From positions 295,647,546 to 295,711,545 of the forward strand of contig NC_133770.1 in assembly GCF_003597395.2 (NCBI RefSeq): DNA of 64,000 nucleotides, written 5' to 3'. Both the position numbers and the translations under genes were made by a program. Positions 52,240 through 62,850 of the stretch are shown piece by piece. The stretch comes from Chelonoidis abingdonii (taxonomy: Eukaryota > Chordata > Testudines > Testudinidae). Under the pieces are notes generated by a model. It saw only the letters and a list, made by a program, of their open reading frames with translations, was not told the DNA's origin and ran no database searches. Numbering within the stretch: position 1 is the stretch's first letter; the number at the start of each line of letters is the position of its first letter.

Positions 52240-53459
52240 AAAAAAAGAAATAAAATTAAACACAAATAAGCAAGCACGTGACATGGTGGCATCTGCATTA
52301 CGGATACAAAAATGTCATTTATACAAAACGTTTCCCTGATGGAGTGGATTCATTGAAAAAAATAGACATTAGAGCTCATGATAGGCGACTGGAAACAGAA
52401 TCCACAGAAAAATTACAGCAGACACAGCTGTAACACAAACTTCACCACGCAATTATTCACCATCCCTGACCTGGAAGAGTACTTTTATGGGTAAGAGAGT
52501 AACTCAGTCTTCATGGCCTATTCAACCCTCGGCCTCTCTGCAGAGCCCAATAACAAGTACTCCAATTAGCTGAAATTGTGATGGGTGGATTTATGATGTG
52601 GATGCCTGTGCACTAGGAACTATTAGACTATAGTGCCTAGTTATTTTAGAGAGGTTTCTGAACAGCTCCAGTGAGCCATGGGCCTGTTAAGCAACAAATT
52701 ACTGAAAGCAAGTTATGTGGGTTCATGTGATATCCTATGAAAAATGCTTTTCACTGGGAATGGATATATCAATGAGATGACATATCTTGAACTGCTTGGG
52801 ACCATTTACTCATTTACAAAAGAAAAGGGCTTCAGATACTGTCAGCTACAGAGGTTTTTTGTAGCTGCTCAGAAGAAGAAAATCTACTGTGTACTAAGTA
52901 ATCAAGGACATGGAAATCCATAATCAAAACCTGAGCTGAATATCACCACACTTGCTTTTTCTGCTGTATACACCTCAGATTCTGGTGTGTAAACTAATAC
53001 AGGTATTGAGGGAAGTAGCAGTAATCTATCAAACTGACTGATATCAGCCCCAGGAAAGAGAAGTTTATTGCAGACAGTATGTTCTTATCTTCAAAAAATA
53101 GAAATTGTGCAAAGATTATGACAAAAAGCTAAGCAGTCTGCACTCTTTATATACTTTGTTTGCAGCACTATTAATTCCGCACTCTGGATTTATTTCCACG
53201 AGGGTCATTTAACTGGAAAAATATGAAGGGTAAATTCATTCTCTTTTTAGGAGTGTTCTGGGAAACTGAGCAATTAGTGTAATCTTAAACTGTCAATTGC
53301 CATTCAATTATTTTACTTAAATATGATACTGAATACAAAGTGTGATCTGCAGTTATCAAGTACATGGCTCATTCAGGGGGTGGAGGGGCGATGAGAGAAC
53401 CAGAGACACCTGACAATGTAACAGCTAGGAATCTTTCATTGCTAGATTGCCAGTTCAAC
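52240..53459. other. Non-coding stretch, no gene seen
   Basis: No coding signal and no recognised repeat. Confidence 0.4.
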
Positions 53460-53825
53460 CCAAATGAAATTAATGGGTAGCAGGTTTAAAACAAATAAAA
53501 GGAAGTTCTTCACACAGCGCACAGTCAACTTGTGGAACTCCTTGCCTGAGGAGGTTGTGAAGGCTAGGACTATAACAGGGTTTAAAAGAGAACTGGATAA
53601 ATTCATGGAGGTTAAGTCCATTAACGGCTATTAGCCAGGATGAGTAAGGAATGGTGTCCCTAGTCTCTGTTTGTGAGAGTGTGGTGATGGATGGCAGGAG
53701 AGAGATCACTTGATCATTGCCTGTTAGGTTCACTCCCTCTGGAGCACCTGACATTGGCCACTGTCAGAAGACAGGATAGTGGGCTGGATGGACCTTTGGT
53801 CTGACCCAGTATGGCCGTTAGCATC
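53460..53825 (+). mobile_element. CR1 LINE 3' end
   Basis: 'gcaggtttaaaacaaataaaaggaag', 'aacttgtggaactccttgcc', 'actggataaattcatggagg', and the terminus 'gggctggatggacctttggtctgacccagtatggccgtt'. It is a well-kept, 5'-truncated copy, younger than the one at 616-1215. A minus-strand frame here (53470-53754) is not a gene. Confidence 0.92.
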
Positions 53826-54121
53826 AGCTGAAAGTTGTTAGCATCAGCTGAATGGTGGCTTGTGTGTGTGAAATAATGTTATGGGTTCAGATCACAGTGA
53901 GGTCTGCATCACCCACTGTCAGCTGGCACCTGTGCTAGCAGTGTAATCCAAGGCATTCAATGGAGATGGGTGATTTACAAATTCCAGCCAGCCACCATGG
54001 ATTGAATGGATCTGAAGTAAGAACCACCCTCACACCACAACAGCATCTTTCCAAGCTCGGGTTAGAGCACAGTGGTGGCGAAATTTGCATCATACCGTTG
54101 GAAAGCAAGTACTCAGGGACC

Positions 54122-54190
54122 ATCTCTTTTGTTCTGTATTTGTACAGCACCTAGCACAATGAGGCCCCGGTGCTATGGTAAACCAAATAC
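54122..54190. repeat. Ancient interspersed repeat tail (family of 1788-1980)
   Basis: 'ctgtatttgtacagcacctagcacaatgaggcccc' followed by AAATA-rich sequence is the clearest tail of this family in the window. Confidence 0.6.
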
Positions 54191-54199
54191 TAAATAACA

Positions 54200-55829
54200 A
54201 CAACTACTCTAGTTTCCAGGACAGGTCACAATTCAGGAATTTTCACTGGCACTAAATTAATTAAAATAACCTGAAAAATAAAACAAACAAAAAAGACAAT
54301 CTGCTGCATGCCAACCATTTTATATGAGTTCAGCATCATTGTTTAATTCTGCGTTAGCTACTCTAATTATACAGTTAGATGACATGTTCTTTACAATTAA
54401 CTAACACATTAACGACTAACCCCTGGACAACCTTACTAGAAATGACTCTGTGCGTGTTTTAAATAAGGGTTTGTGTTTCCAGTAGTAGAAAATTAAATAT
54501 CTTTAAAGACTGAGCCAGTTAAAAAAAAAAAAATGACCTGTAGCCTTCTAGGCAGTATAAGACTTGGAGTGCTTCCAGTGTTGGTTACATGGTGAAACTC
54601 CTCTTCCAGGAGGAAGCTAAGGCTAGACCTTGTCTTATTTTTTCATTCTAAACTTTTGATGAGAAATGGCTTTTGGCAAAATGGAAATGTCCACAGAAAA
54701 TGTCTGATTTCCATGAAAGTTTTTCAAGTTTTCATCCAAAAATCACCTCTCCACCAATTTAGAGATTTTCAGTGGTTTATTTATTTGTGAATAAAAACCT
54801 GAAAACCTTTGAAGAAAAGTTTCAAAAGAAACCTTTTTCTTTTCTTTTTTTTGCCTTTTTTTTCCCCACCAACATTTTTGTAGGAAGATAAAAATCTTTC
54901 CTTGTGGACTCTAACTCAGCCCGTGTATAATCAGTTTCAAAATTTCTCCCCAGAAGTTGCTGCATTTCATTGGTTGGTTAAGTATTTCCTATATATTAGA
55001 CTGTAAAATGGTTTGGGAGATAAGGCTCCAAATAAATGCAAAATATATGTACGATAAATGCACCATGTAGAAGTGCTACACTATTCTCAGGGAAATTGTG
55101 GTGCTAATAGCCTTCTTAGTGAGGTATTTTTAATGATGCACCAGCCTTGTGCTGTGATAGAGCTGAAGTGACTAAGCGCACTCAAGTGCAAGGGGCAGTG
55201 ATGAGCGGACCATGGTGCCTATGCCTGCTGCTAACTGGGTGCAGAAATGGATATTTCGGGCAAAAAGGAGCCAGCCCTTAAAGGAGTCTTCCGTGCAGGG
55301 GGTGACCACTGTTGCAGTCCCTGGTGCTCTCCTGAACACAGGGAATATTCCTTGCTAGCAGCTCCACAGTTGCAAGACTCAACCTGCTACACATCAGCTG
55401 GCGGAGCTAGCTAATGTGAAGGGGTTGCACTCATCTGAGGTGTGACACAGAAGCCTAGCGCTCCAAGAGCTGGGGCAGGCATTTGCCTCCTTGAGACACA
55501 AATGTCTCCTGGGGCTTGTCCTGGGTTGATACAGTGCTGCGATGCATGTCTTAATGACATGATCGAGCCCAAAGAGAAGAAACTTTGTCACAACCAGGAC
55601 ACAGATAATGGCTATCTCCACTGTCCCCTCTGTGTGTTCCCTAGTCAACAGTGCATATTGTAGAGATGCCAGACATTGGTTCAACTGGACTGCGGTAATT
55701 AGAAGATCCTATTGTTGTCACTCACCCAGTGCAATATTTTCAGTGAATATCTAAGCTAGTTAAAATGTAAATACTGGGCCAAGGCATCCAAGGGATGATT
55801 TATTAGAATTGCATCATAGACTTGCACAA
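54200..55829. other. Non-coding stretch
   Basis: An A/T-rich tract at 54640-54900 resembles the AT-rich foldback family at 35633 and 50170, but its ends were not found. Frames at 55394-55684 lie on both strands and have no domain. Confidence 0.4.
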
Positions 55830-56180
55830 CATAAGGCTCGAAAGGCCTTTTTAATGGTGAACTTCTATCGTAATTGCGTAATGATTTTTTCTAGTCTGCA
55901 CCTAAACATTCTATGAAAGTGACTCGACAAGCTTCCTTTGGAAATCAGCCATCAAATCCCAAATAATTGACTTCGCTGTAACAACCCTTTTCCTAATGTC
56001 TAATTTACATATTCCCTGTTAGTTCTAGCAGATATTCTTTGCTATGCTCAACCTTAGCCATCATAATTTATTCTACCCACTTTTCATCATTGAATTTTTT
56101 GAAGCTACACATGGTTAATGATTAGACTCGCTGTTCATAAATTAGACCTAATCCTTTTGTCTCTTTCCTCTCCCCTTCTC
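55830..56180 (-). mobile_element. Very old CR1-type LINE remnant
   Basis: In antisense order, 'aacccttttcctaatgtctaatttacatattccctg' and 'catcattgaattttttgaag' echo the CR1 3' segment seen clearly at 28200-28300. Strongly diverged. Confidence 0.4.
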
Positions 56181-56184
56181 TGGA

Positions 56185-58461
56185 ATTCTCCAATTTATCA
56201 CTACAAGAAGCAGCCACAACAGCTCTGAACTCTAAGGAAATTGCTTATTAGGTGAAAAGTAAAATCAAAGGCTCTGACCACTTATATGGACATTAAAGAC
56301 CCTATGACAGTTTTTATGCTTACTGACTACCTACATTTACCCTACAGTTTCAACTGGATATCTAACTTTTCACGTCCTGGGCTAAATTATGGCACTGTGT
56401 TAGTGTGTGCTGTTAAAACAGCTGCCTTGTTCTACCTCAGAAGTGGCTGCATTTCTGAAGAGGGTGATCTGAGATCATGTCTGCTTGAATTGCCTCACAG
56501 AGAGGTGGTCATACTTAGCCACTGTTTGTAAAGTGTTCTGAGATCCTCAGACTATGGGCCAGATCACGTGCACAGGGCTGTGCAGAGAAATGAGAGGGTC
56601 TAAAGCAATACCTTACTTCCTTGTGCAGGCAACCCCCATTGTGGGTAGTGGAGGGGAGGAGGGAGACAGAGTCCACAAAGCTGCTACATCCTCTCCTGCC
56701 GCTGAGCGGATGGAACGGTGCAGAGAATGGGCAGATGCTTGGCTTTGATCCCCCAATATGGCAGCCAGTAGAGCAGCGCCAGTATGCCATGAGAAGACCA
56801 CTGCTTGGCCCAGGACACTTCCCCTGCTGCAGGGGAAGCTGAGAGGGGCACTGTGACCCAAGACATGTTTACGCTGCAGCTGGAAGGTGTGATTTCACCA
56901 GGAGTAGACATACCTGGACTAGCTTTCATCAAGCTAGCATGCTAAAAATACAAAAGTAGCTGTGGCAAGTGTGACTGTCACGAGGACCTAGCTTCCCGAA
57001 TATGTGCCTAATGTCTCGGATGGGATCAGAGCCAACACAAGTATGGCTACTCAAACTGGAGATTACACCTCCAGTGTAGACGTTCCCTCAGAGTCACAGT
57101 GGGCTTCTTGGTCTGCTCATGAGGCCAAGCAACAACATGCCATCACTTGTTCGGTACTTCTGGTAAAACCAAGGTTTAGCACTAAAGGTGCTATGTGCAG
57201 TCCAAAGTTTTGCTTGTCTTCTGCTGTCAGAAACCAGACTTTCGACATTATTGTTGCTGTGTTTGTTTTAAATTTACTTTCGCTCACGTTATTAAAAAAA
57301 AAAATCAACAAACAAACAAAAACCCATCACAACACCGCATATAAACAACAGACCTAATGGAGATACAGCTGCAGGAGTGAGCAATGACTTCCTGTTGGAG
57401 CATATATTACAAAAGCAAAGAAAACAAAAGAAAGATATTCACTTCTACAGCAACTGGTTCTGTTAATCTTGGGGCCATTGAATAGCTGTGAATCCAATGT
57501 ACAACAATGCAAATGTGATAGTGACAGACTGGGGAAGGGGAAATGAATGACATGAAAGAAGCAAACAAGTGGAGTTGTTATGGAACAAAAATTGCACGTA
57601 TATGGGGAAAAAAAGTTATTAACAGGAAAAGCATATTGTGCCTTTTTAAAAAAAACCAACAAATTAACTAGTTGTCTTTGGCACCAAAAAATAGACAAAA
57701 AAATCTACTTAACTTTGTAAAATGTAATTGAGGGGGTTTTATTGCTTCTAAAGAAAGTAATTAAAAGTACTTCATTTAAAAAAAAAACTAGCAATGCATA
57801 ATAAACTCCTTGCATTATCAGTGATAAAATCCTGATAGAAATGCAAATATGTGTTCATTTTAACAAGAATAAAAGGGGTGGGGCATTTGTACAGCAATTT
57901 GTTTTTACATGAAAGCTTGGTAGCTCTTTTACTACAGTATCTTATTCATAAGAAAACAATACCAGAAATAAATAGATGAATAATTATCCCAGTGCTTAAA
58001 ATGAATGGTTATCATTACTGGGATATGGCAAGTGCTGAACAAAGAATGCACAAATTAAACAGCTGCTTACATTAGCTGATCGAAGTACTCAAAGTCGCTC
58101 AATAACTATTATCAGTGTGCTAGTATATTGTCCAAACAACACAGAGAAAGCATGTGTCACTACTGCAGCATACTTCTATACTCACATTTCTCATTAATTA
58201 CAACAACACAGAAACGGGAACTAGGAAAAGATGCCATTGTGCCCTGATCTTACACTCTTTGTGCCTGCACATCTCTTGACCCATGATTCTGAAAGGCACG
58301 TAAACATGGGCACAAATTCTTTCCTGAACTGGGACCCCAGTGACTCCCCTGGGAGTTTTGTTTGCAAACAAAATGAGACACTGGACTGCAGGGCATCATC
58401 CAATCCATCCTGTGGGGGCAGAGTGGGGAGGGGGCAGTACTAGCTTCTTTTCTGCATTACC
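56185..58461. other. Non-coding stretch, no gene seen
   Basis: Overlapping frames on both strands between 56515 and 57357 have no domain. A weak MIR-like segment occurs near 56495-56600. A-rich runs occur at 57294-57320, 57650 and 57778. Confidence 0.4.
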
Positions 58462-58469
58462 CTCCAGTG

Positions 58470-58782
58470 CAGGGATCAGCTACCTTTGGCCTGTGGCCTG
58501 TCAGGGAAATCCCCTGGCAGGCCGGCATGGTTTGTTTACCTGCAGCGTCCGCAGGTTCAGCCGATCCCGGCTTCCACTGGCCGCGGTTCTCCATTCCAGG
58601 CTAATGGGGACTGTGGGAAGCGGTGTTGGCCGAGGGATGTGCTGGCTGCCACTTCCTGCAGCCCCCATTGTCCAGTGAAAGTTGCGATCAGCCTAACCTG
58701 TGGACGCTGCAGGTAAACAAACACTCCCAGCCCATCAGCAGCTTTCCCTGACAGGCCATGTGTCAAAGGTTGCTGATCCCTG
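58470..58782. mobile_element. hAT-type foldback MITE with cagggatcagc ends, 313 bp
   Basis: The left end is cagggatcagctacctttgg, and the right end, inverted, is cagggatcagcaacctttg. An exact 8-bp target duplication, ctccagtg, stands at 58462-58469 and 58783-58790. The interior folds back (tttgtttacctgcagcgtcc / ggacgctgcaggtaaacaaa) and shares long words with the element at 49493-49823, such as ggccgagggatgtgctggct. No transposase. Confidence 0.92.
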
Positions 58783-59054
58783 CTCCAGTGCTTTCATCAT
58801 CACTGTCGTCATCATCATGTGCGCAAGGCAGAATTCAACAGCATCAATCATCCCTATCCCGTTCTACAGATGTAGTAATGCCACTTCGGCCGTTATTGTG
58901 CTACAGAGTGTGCTGCTAGGTCAGTCTCTCCATCACTTACCAGGGGTCACCAAAAAAATGCCTGTTTCTGTGCCCTATTATTGGGCATTCTTAAAAGATG
59001 CGCCAAATATGTCTATCTCTTCTTCTACACAGCTTGTATGGTAGGCAGTTGTGC

Positions 59055-59515
59055 CCATTCTAGGACCTCTTCTTTACTTTTCTATTAGTCCATTTCACAC
59101 TTGCATTGAAAGCTGCTCTCTTTGCACTGGATGGACTTATTATTTTTCCAGGACTCTGCTCTATCTAGAAGATCTTAAATTTGGTGTTTTTATAGAATCA
59201 CGTAGGACTTCCATGTTGTATTAACTTTTTGAATTACAGCACTTGCTTTACCTATTCTGGACTTTTTATCAAATTTGCAGTCACCAGTATTATGAATGAT
59301 GTTGCCCATCTAAGCAAATTTAATAGTTTTCAGGGCCTCACCTTCCAAATAGATAAAATCATCAGTAGGTAGATTAATTTTCATAACTTTTGTCTTTGAA
59401 TTACTGATAAGAAGACCTATTTTCTTGGAAGAATTTGCAAGAGCATGTGTCTGTCACTGCATCTCTTCATCTGATTTATTTGTAAGACAGTGGTCATCTG
59501 CAAAGCCTTTGAGCC
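59055..59515 (-). pseudogene. Non-LTR retrotransposon RT C-terminal remnant (RTE/R4-like)
   Basis: Translated on the minus strand from about 59515, one reads ADDHCLTNKSDEEMQ, stop, QTHALANSSKKIGLLISNSK, TKVMKINLPTDDF, YLEGEALKTIKF, and then RIGKASAVIQKV and ending WKSYVI. This order (ADD, KKxGL-xN-xKTKVM, IGKA-xAxxxL, WKS) is that of the palm-to-thumb region of reverse transcriptase in LINEs of the RTE/R4 kind. At least three in-frame stops make it dead. The clade assignment is tentative; it is not CR1. Confidence 0.65.
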
Positions 59516-59536
59516 ATTTACTTTTTTTTTAAATAA

Positions 59537-59724
59537 TTGGAGATATACCTATTGCCTAGAACTGGAAGGGACCTTGAAAGGTCATTGAGTCCAGCCCCTG
59601 CCTTCACTAGCAGGACTAAGTACTGATTTTTGCCCCAGTTCCCTAAGTGGCCCCCTCAAGGATTAAACTCACAACCTTGGGTTTAGCAGGCCAACGCTCA
59701 AACTACTGAGCTATCCCTCCTCCC
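59537..59724 (-). mobile_element. tRNA-derived SINE of the turtle CPB type
   Basis: On the minus strand it starts gggaggagggatagctcag, with a box A (tagctcagtagtttgagc), then 'gcctgctaaaccc' and a box B (ggttgtgagtttaatcc), i.e. a tRNA-like head. The body 'ggggccacttagggaactgg' and 'gactcaatgacctttcaagg' and the tail 'ctaggcaataggtatatctcc' complete it. This is the tortoise pol III SINE, a taxon marker for cryptodiran turtles. It inserted beside the dead LINE at 59055-59515. Confidence 0.9.
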
Positions 59725-59739
59725 TTTGAGAGGCTAATT

Positions 59740-60576
59740 CTCATAAGGACTTGTACCATATTTGAAATCACTTGCAAACATGGTTATAGCTAAACACAAT
59801 TGGTAACTGGCTTTATGTCCAAATTGTGACTGGTTTTATATCTGTACCACTCTGTATAATGATAATCTATGTTCAGAAACCGTGCCAGGTACTTGTCAGC
59901 GGGTAGTCTCATCTGACACGATCGCTATCAGAACATGTTGCCTTCTATAATTGCTTGAATGATTAGTATTTAACACCAGCCTTGTCTTTGCAAAAGCTCA
60001 CCTGACACACACACTCACCTTTCTCCAAGCTCATTCCTTTGATGTTTATTTCTTAAGATTATTTTACACAAACAATTTAAGAGCAGATTTTTATTCTAGT
60101 CACATCGTTCTAGAGACAGAGTTAATTCATTACAGTCAAGGTAGCGACTCAATATTTACACTCTGTAACAAAGATCAGAACCCACTGCACAAGTTTCTTA
60201 CTTTTTTCCTCTTGTCCCTGTACCGTTTTGCTGCATTGTGGCCTGTAGGCTAATAGGAGGGAGTGAGGGTGAGCATTTCTTAATGCAGATGTTATAGATA
60301 ACAATGTCAAAGGTTCTCCAAAGATCAGAGAATAGGAGGTGTCACAGAGCAACACAATGCATCCTGGCACCTTTAGCCTTGGAGGCTTGAGAATATTTGA
60401 TCTATAGCATGCTCAGTGTCTGCCTCACCAGCTTCAGGCCTACCACAGCCAGGGGTTGTGTGAAATGCCACAAATCAGATTGTGGAAAGAGAAATGAATC
60501 ACTCAATGGCAGCTGCAGAAGGGACTATGTTTTGTTCTTTAAGCTTTACACAAAAATGGTCCATGGAAAGAAACTT
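59740..60576. other. Non-coding stretch, no gene seen
   Basis: No repeat or exon recognised. Confidence 0.4.
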
Positions 60577-60720
60577 GGGCCATGTCTACACTATGGGAAC
60601 TTCAGCACTGCAGCTATGCTGCTGTAGTGTAGATGGTTCCTACATCGAGAAAGGGGGTATTTCCATTAATGTATGTAATCCAGCTCCCCAAGCAGACCGT
60701 GGACCTAGCTGAGGCTAGGT
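60577..60720. mobile_element. MITE-like fragment ('gggccatgtctacac' end)
   Basis: 'gggccatgtctacactatggg', 'gctgctgtagtgtagatggttcc' and 'cagctccccaagcagacc' follow the order of a turtle MITE. The right end is lost. Confidence 0.5.
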
Positions 60721-60989
60721 TTGCTTACCTACTGTGCTCAGTCCTGTGAAATTTTCACACCCTAGAGTGACAGAGCTAGGCCAATCTAAATGTTAAGAGT
60801 ATGCCAGGGATTCTCCAGATTAACTTTAGGCTTCTTTTAAAGTTTACAGAAGTCTAAATAACCGATACCTCTCCACTATAGCAGAGAAGCTGGTACAGCT
60901 TCACCATAGCAGAGAAGCTGGTACAGCAATTCCCTTTACATACATCTTGCTTTAGGCATAAGGGATTTTGGGGTACAGCAGGCTCTAGC

Positions 60990-61185
60990 CAGTATAGGCA
61001 GAATCATGATAGGTTGGCTCTGCTCTTTCCTCTCTGGGTGTTTCCAACGGGAAACGAGGGGCAACGGTCTCCTCACCTGTGCAGTCTCACAAGAACTAAT
61101 CCCATCATACCACTTATTCAACATCTGTGTGAGCCTGCCAGGAGAAGTCATGCAATACCATTGCTCGTGACGCCAATGATATGCT
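60990..61185 (+). pseudogene. LINE (L2/CR1-superfamily) RT remnant, part before the LTR
   Basis: In one frame: CAVSQELIPSYHLFNICVS, LPGEVMQYHC, stop, RQ. This follows the RT order (C)GVPQGSxLSPxLFNIY...GE...YHQ. The frame leads directly into the YADD motif, whose Tyr-Ala codons (tatgc) are interrupted by the LTR at 61186. Dead because of stops and the insertion. Confidence 0.7.
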
Positions 61186-62045
61186 GTCATAACCAGATAG
61201 TTAAGGGTTAATGTCTTTTTTACCTGTAAAGGGTTAACAAACAGGGAACCAAACACCTGACCAGGGGACCAATCAGGAGACAAGATACCTTCAAATCTCG
61301 GTGGAGGGAAGCCTTTGTTTGTAGTTTTGGGGTTTTTTTGGTTTGTGCTCTCTAGGTTCTGAGGGTGACCACACGTCTCTACAAGCTCTCTAATCATCTG
61401 TTTCCAATTTGTAAGTACAAAGGTAGAAAGACAGTATAGTCTTTTTATTTGGTTTTCTTTATATGCACATGTGTAGTTTGCTGGAAATATTTTAAATTGT
61501 ATTTTTTTCTGGATAAGGCTGTTTATCCATTTTTTATAAGCTAATAAACCCTGTATATTTACCATCTTGATTACAGAGACATTTTTTATGTTTTTCCTTC
61601 TTTTATTAAAGTTTTCCTCTTTTTTAGAATCTAATTGATCTTTTGGTTATCTTGGGTAAGACTCCAGGGAAGGGAGACTGCACTCACCAGGGAATTGGTG
61701 AGAGGAAGAAGACAGGGTGGAGGGAAAAACCTGCTCTCTGGGTTTATCTCTTTGTGTTAGATTCATGGAGTTTGAATCTGTCTACCTCTCCTAGTGAACC
61801 CAGGGCGAGAAGAATCTGGGAGGAAGAGGGGAGGGGGAAGGGAATGGTTTATTCGCCTTTGTTGTGAGACTCAAGGAATCTGAGTCTTGGGGTCCCCAGG
61901 GAAGGTTTTTGGGGGAGACCAGAGCTTATCAGGGGCTCTACCCTATGTCCTGACAGGATCTAAGCTGGTAATTAAGCTTAGAGGATTCATGCTGGTACCC
62001 ATATTTTGGACGCTATGGTTCAGATTTGGGAATTATACCATGACA
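61186..62045 (+). mobile_element. Solo LTR, 860 bp, inserted in a LINE
   Basis: It begins tgtcataaccagatag and ends ataccatgaca (TG...CA, with a tgtcat/atgaca inverted pair). An exact 5-bp target duplication, tatgc, stands at 61181-61185 and 62046-62050. The interior has the make-up of a turtle LTR familiar to me (aaagggttaacaaacaggg, ggaccaatcaggagacaagatacc, gctaataaaccc, ccagggaattggtgag, gctggtaattaagcttag). No internal viral gene is present, so this is a solo LTR. The 209-codon minus-strand frame overlapping its left half is not a gene. Confidence 0.88.
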
Positions 62046-62850
62046 TATGCTGATGACACACAGTTTTCTTTTCTGCCCTAGTACAAATGTCATTCCAGAT
62101 ATTCTGGTGTCTGGATGAAACAGGGACATGTTTGAAAAGCAGGGTGCTCGGGCTCATTCTAGGCAATGCAGGGACTGATTGAGTAAAGGTTCTGAGATCT
62201 GGGGGAAAATGGTAACCACATCCACAGCGTAGGCATCTGCTCTCCTAAGATCGTTGTGCGGTACAACATCATGTTCCTGCTGCATCCATCTCTGATCCTA
62301 GACTCTCAGATAAAAGCTGGAGAAAAAATTCCTTCTCCTAGCCGTGGATGGCTAGGTGAATGCACCCTTTGTTAAGAGAGAACCACCAGCGTGCCATGTT
62401 TATTATTATTATCATGTTTGTTCACACTACAATAATGCTGCAAAATATAAATACATACTCCTTTCTTTTTATCATTTTTTTAAATTGATTTCCCCCATGT
62501 CCTCCTTCCCCTGTAATCTGCCTCCCCACAGCCACCCAAGCAGGTGGACAAAAGCATGTCCCACCAGCCCCCTGGTTAGCTACCTAGAACAGAATGTTGT
62601 TGATAGTCTTCAGCTTCCAAACCCTGGAATGGGCTGGGCCTGGCTACCTCAGAAGAAGTTTCTGTTAATGGCCCCCCGTTCAGAGTTACTGAAGCTGACA
62701 GAGCTCAGAGCATCCATACTTGAAGTAAGGGAAAGAGCTTTTTTGATAGAAGGTCCACAGCTTTGGCAGAGCTTCTTCTAGAGATCAGGCTGAGACAAAG
62801 TCTTTCTTGCCACCTTCAGAGCACAATGCGAGCCTCAGATTTTTGGGTAG
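62046..62850 (+). pseudogene. LINE (L2/CR1-superfamily) RT remnant, part after the LTR
   Basis: It resumes in the broken codon to give YADDTQFSF, the RT catalytic motif with both Asp codons intact. Farther on, at about 62680-62800, the end of the ORF is seen: ELTELRASILEVRERAF then IEGPQLWQSF, a one-base shift, LEIRLRQSL. This is the C-terminal 'RAF...PxLWNSLPxEIR' signature of these LINEs. The frame is broken at 62082 and at about 62770. Not functional. Confidence 0.7.

Noticed and set aside
59537..59724. tRNA gene on the minus strand
   Set aside because: Boxes A and B are present, but no acceptor stem or cloverleaf is kept, and the body and tail are those of the CPB SINE.
60936..61565. 209-codon minus-strand frame
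   Set aside because: It crosses the boundary between a plus-strand LINE remnant and a solo LTR and is antisense to the LINE frame.
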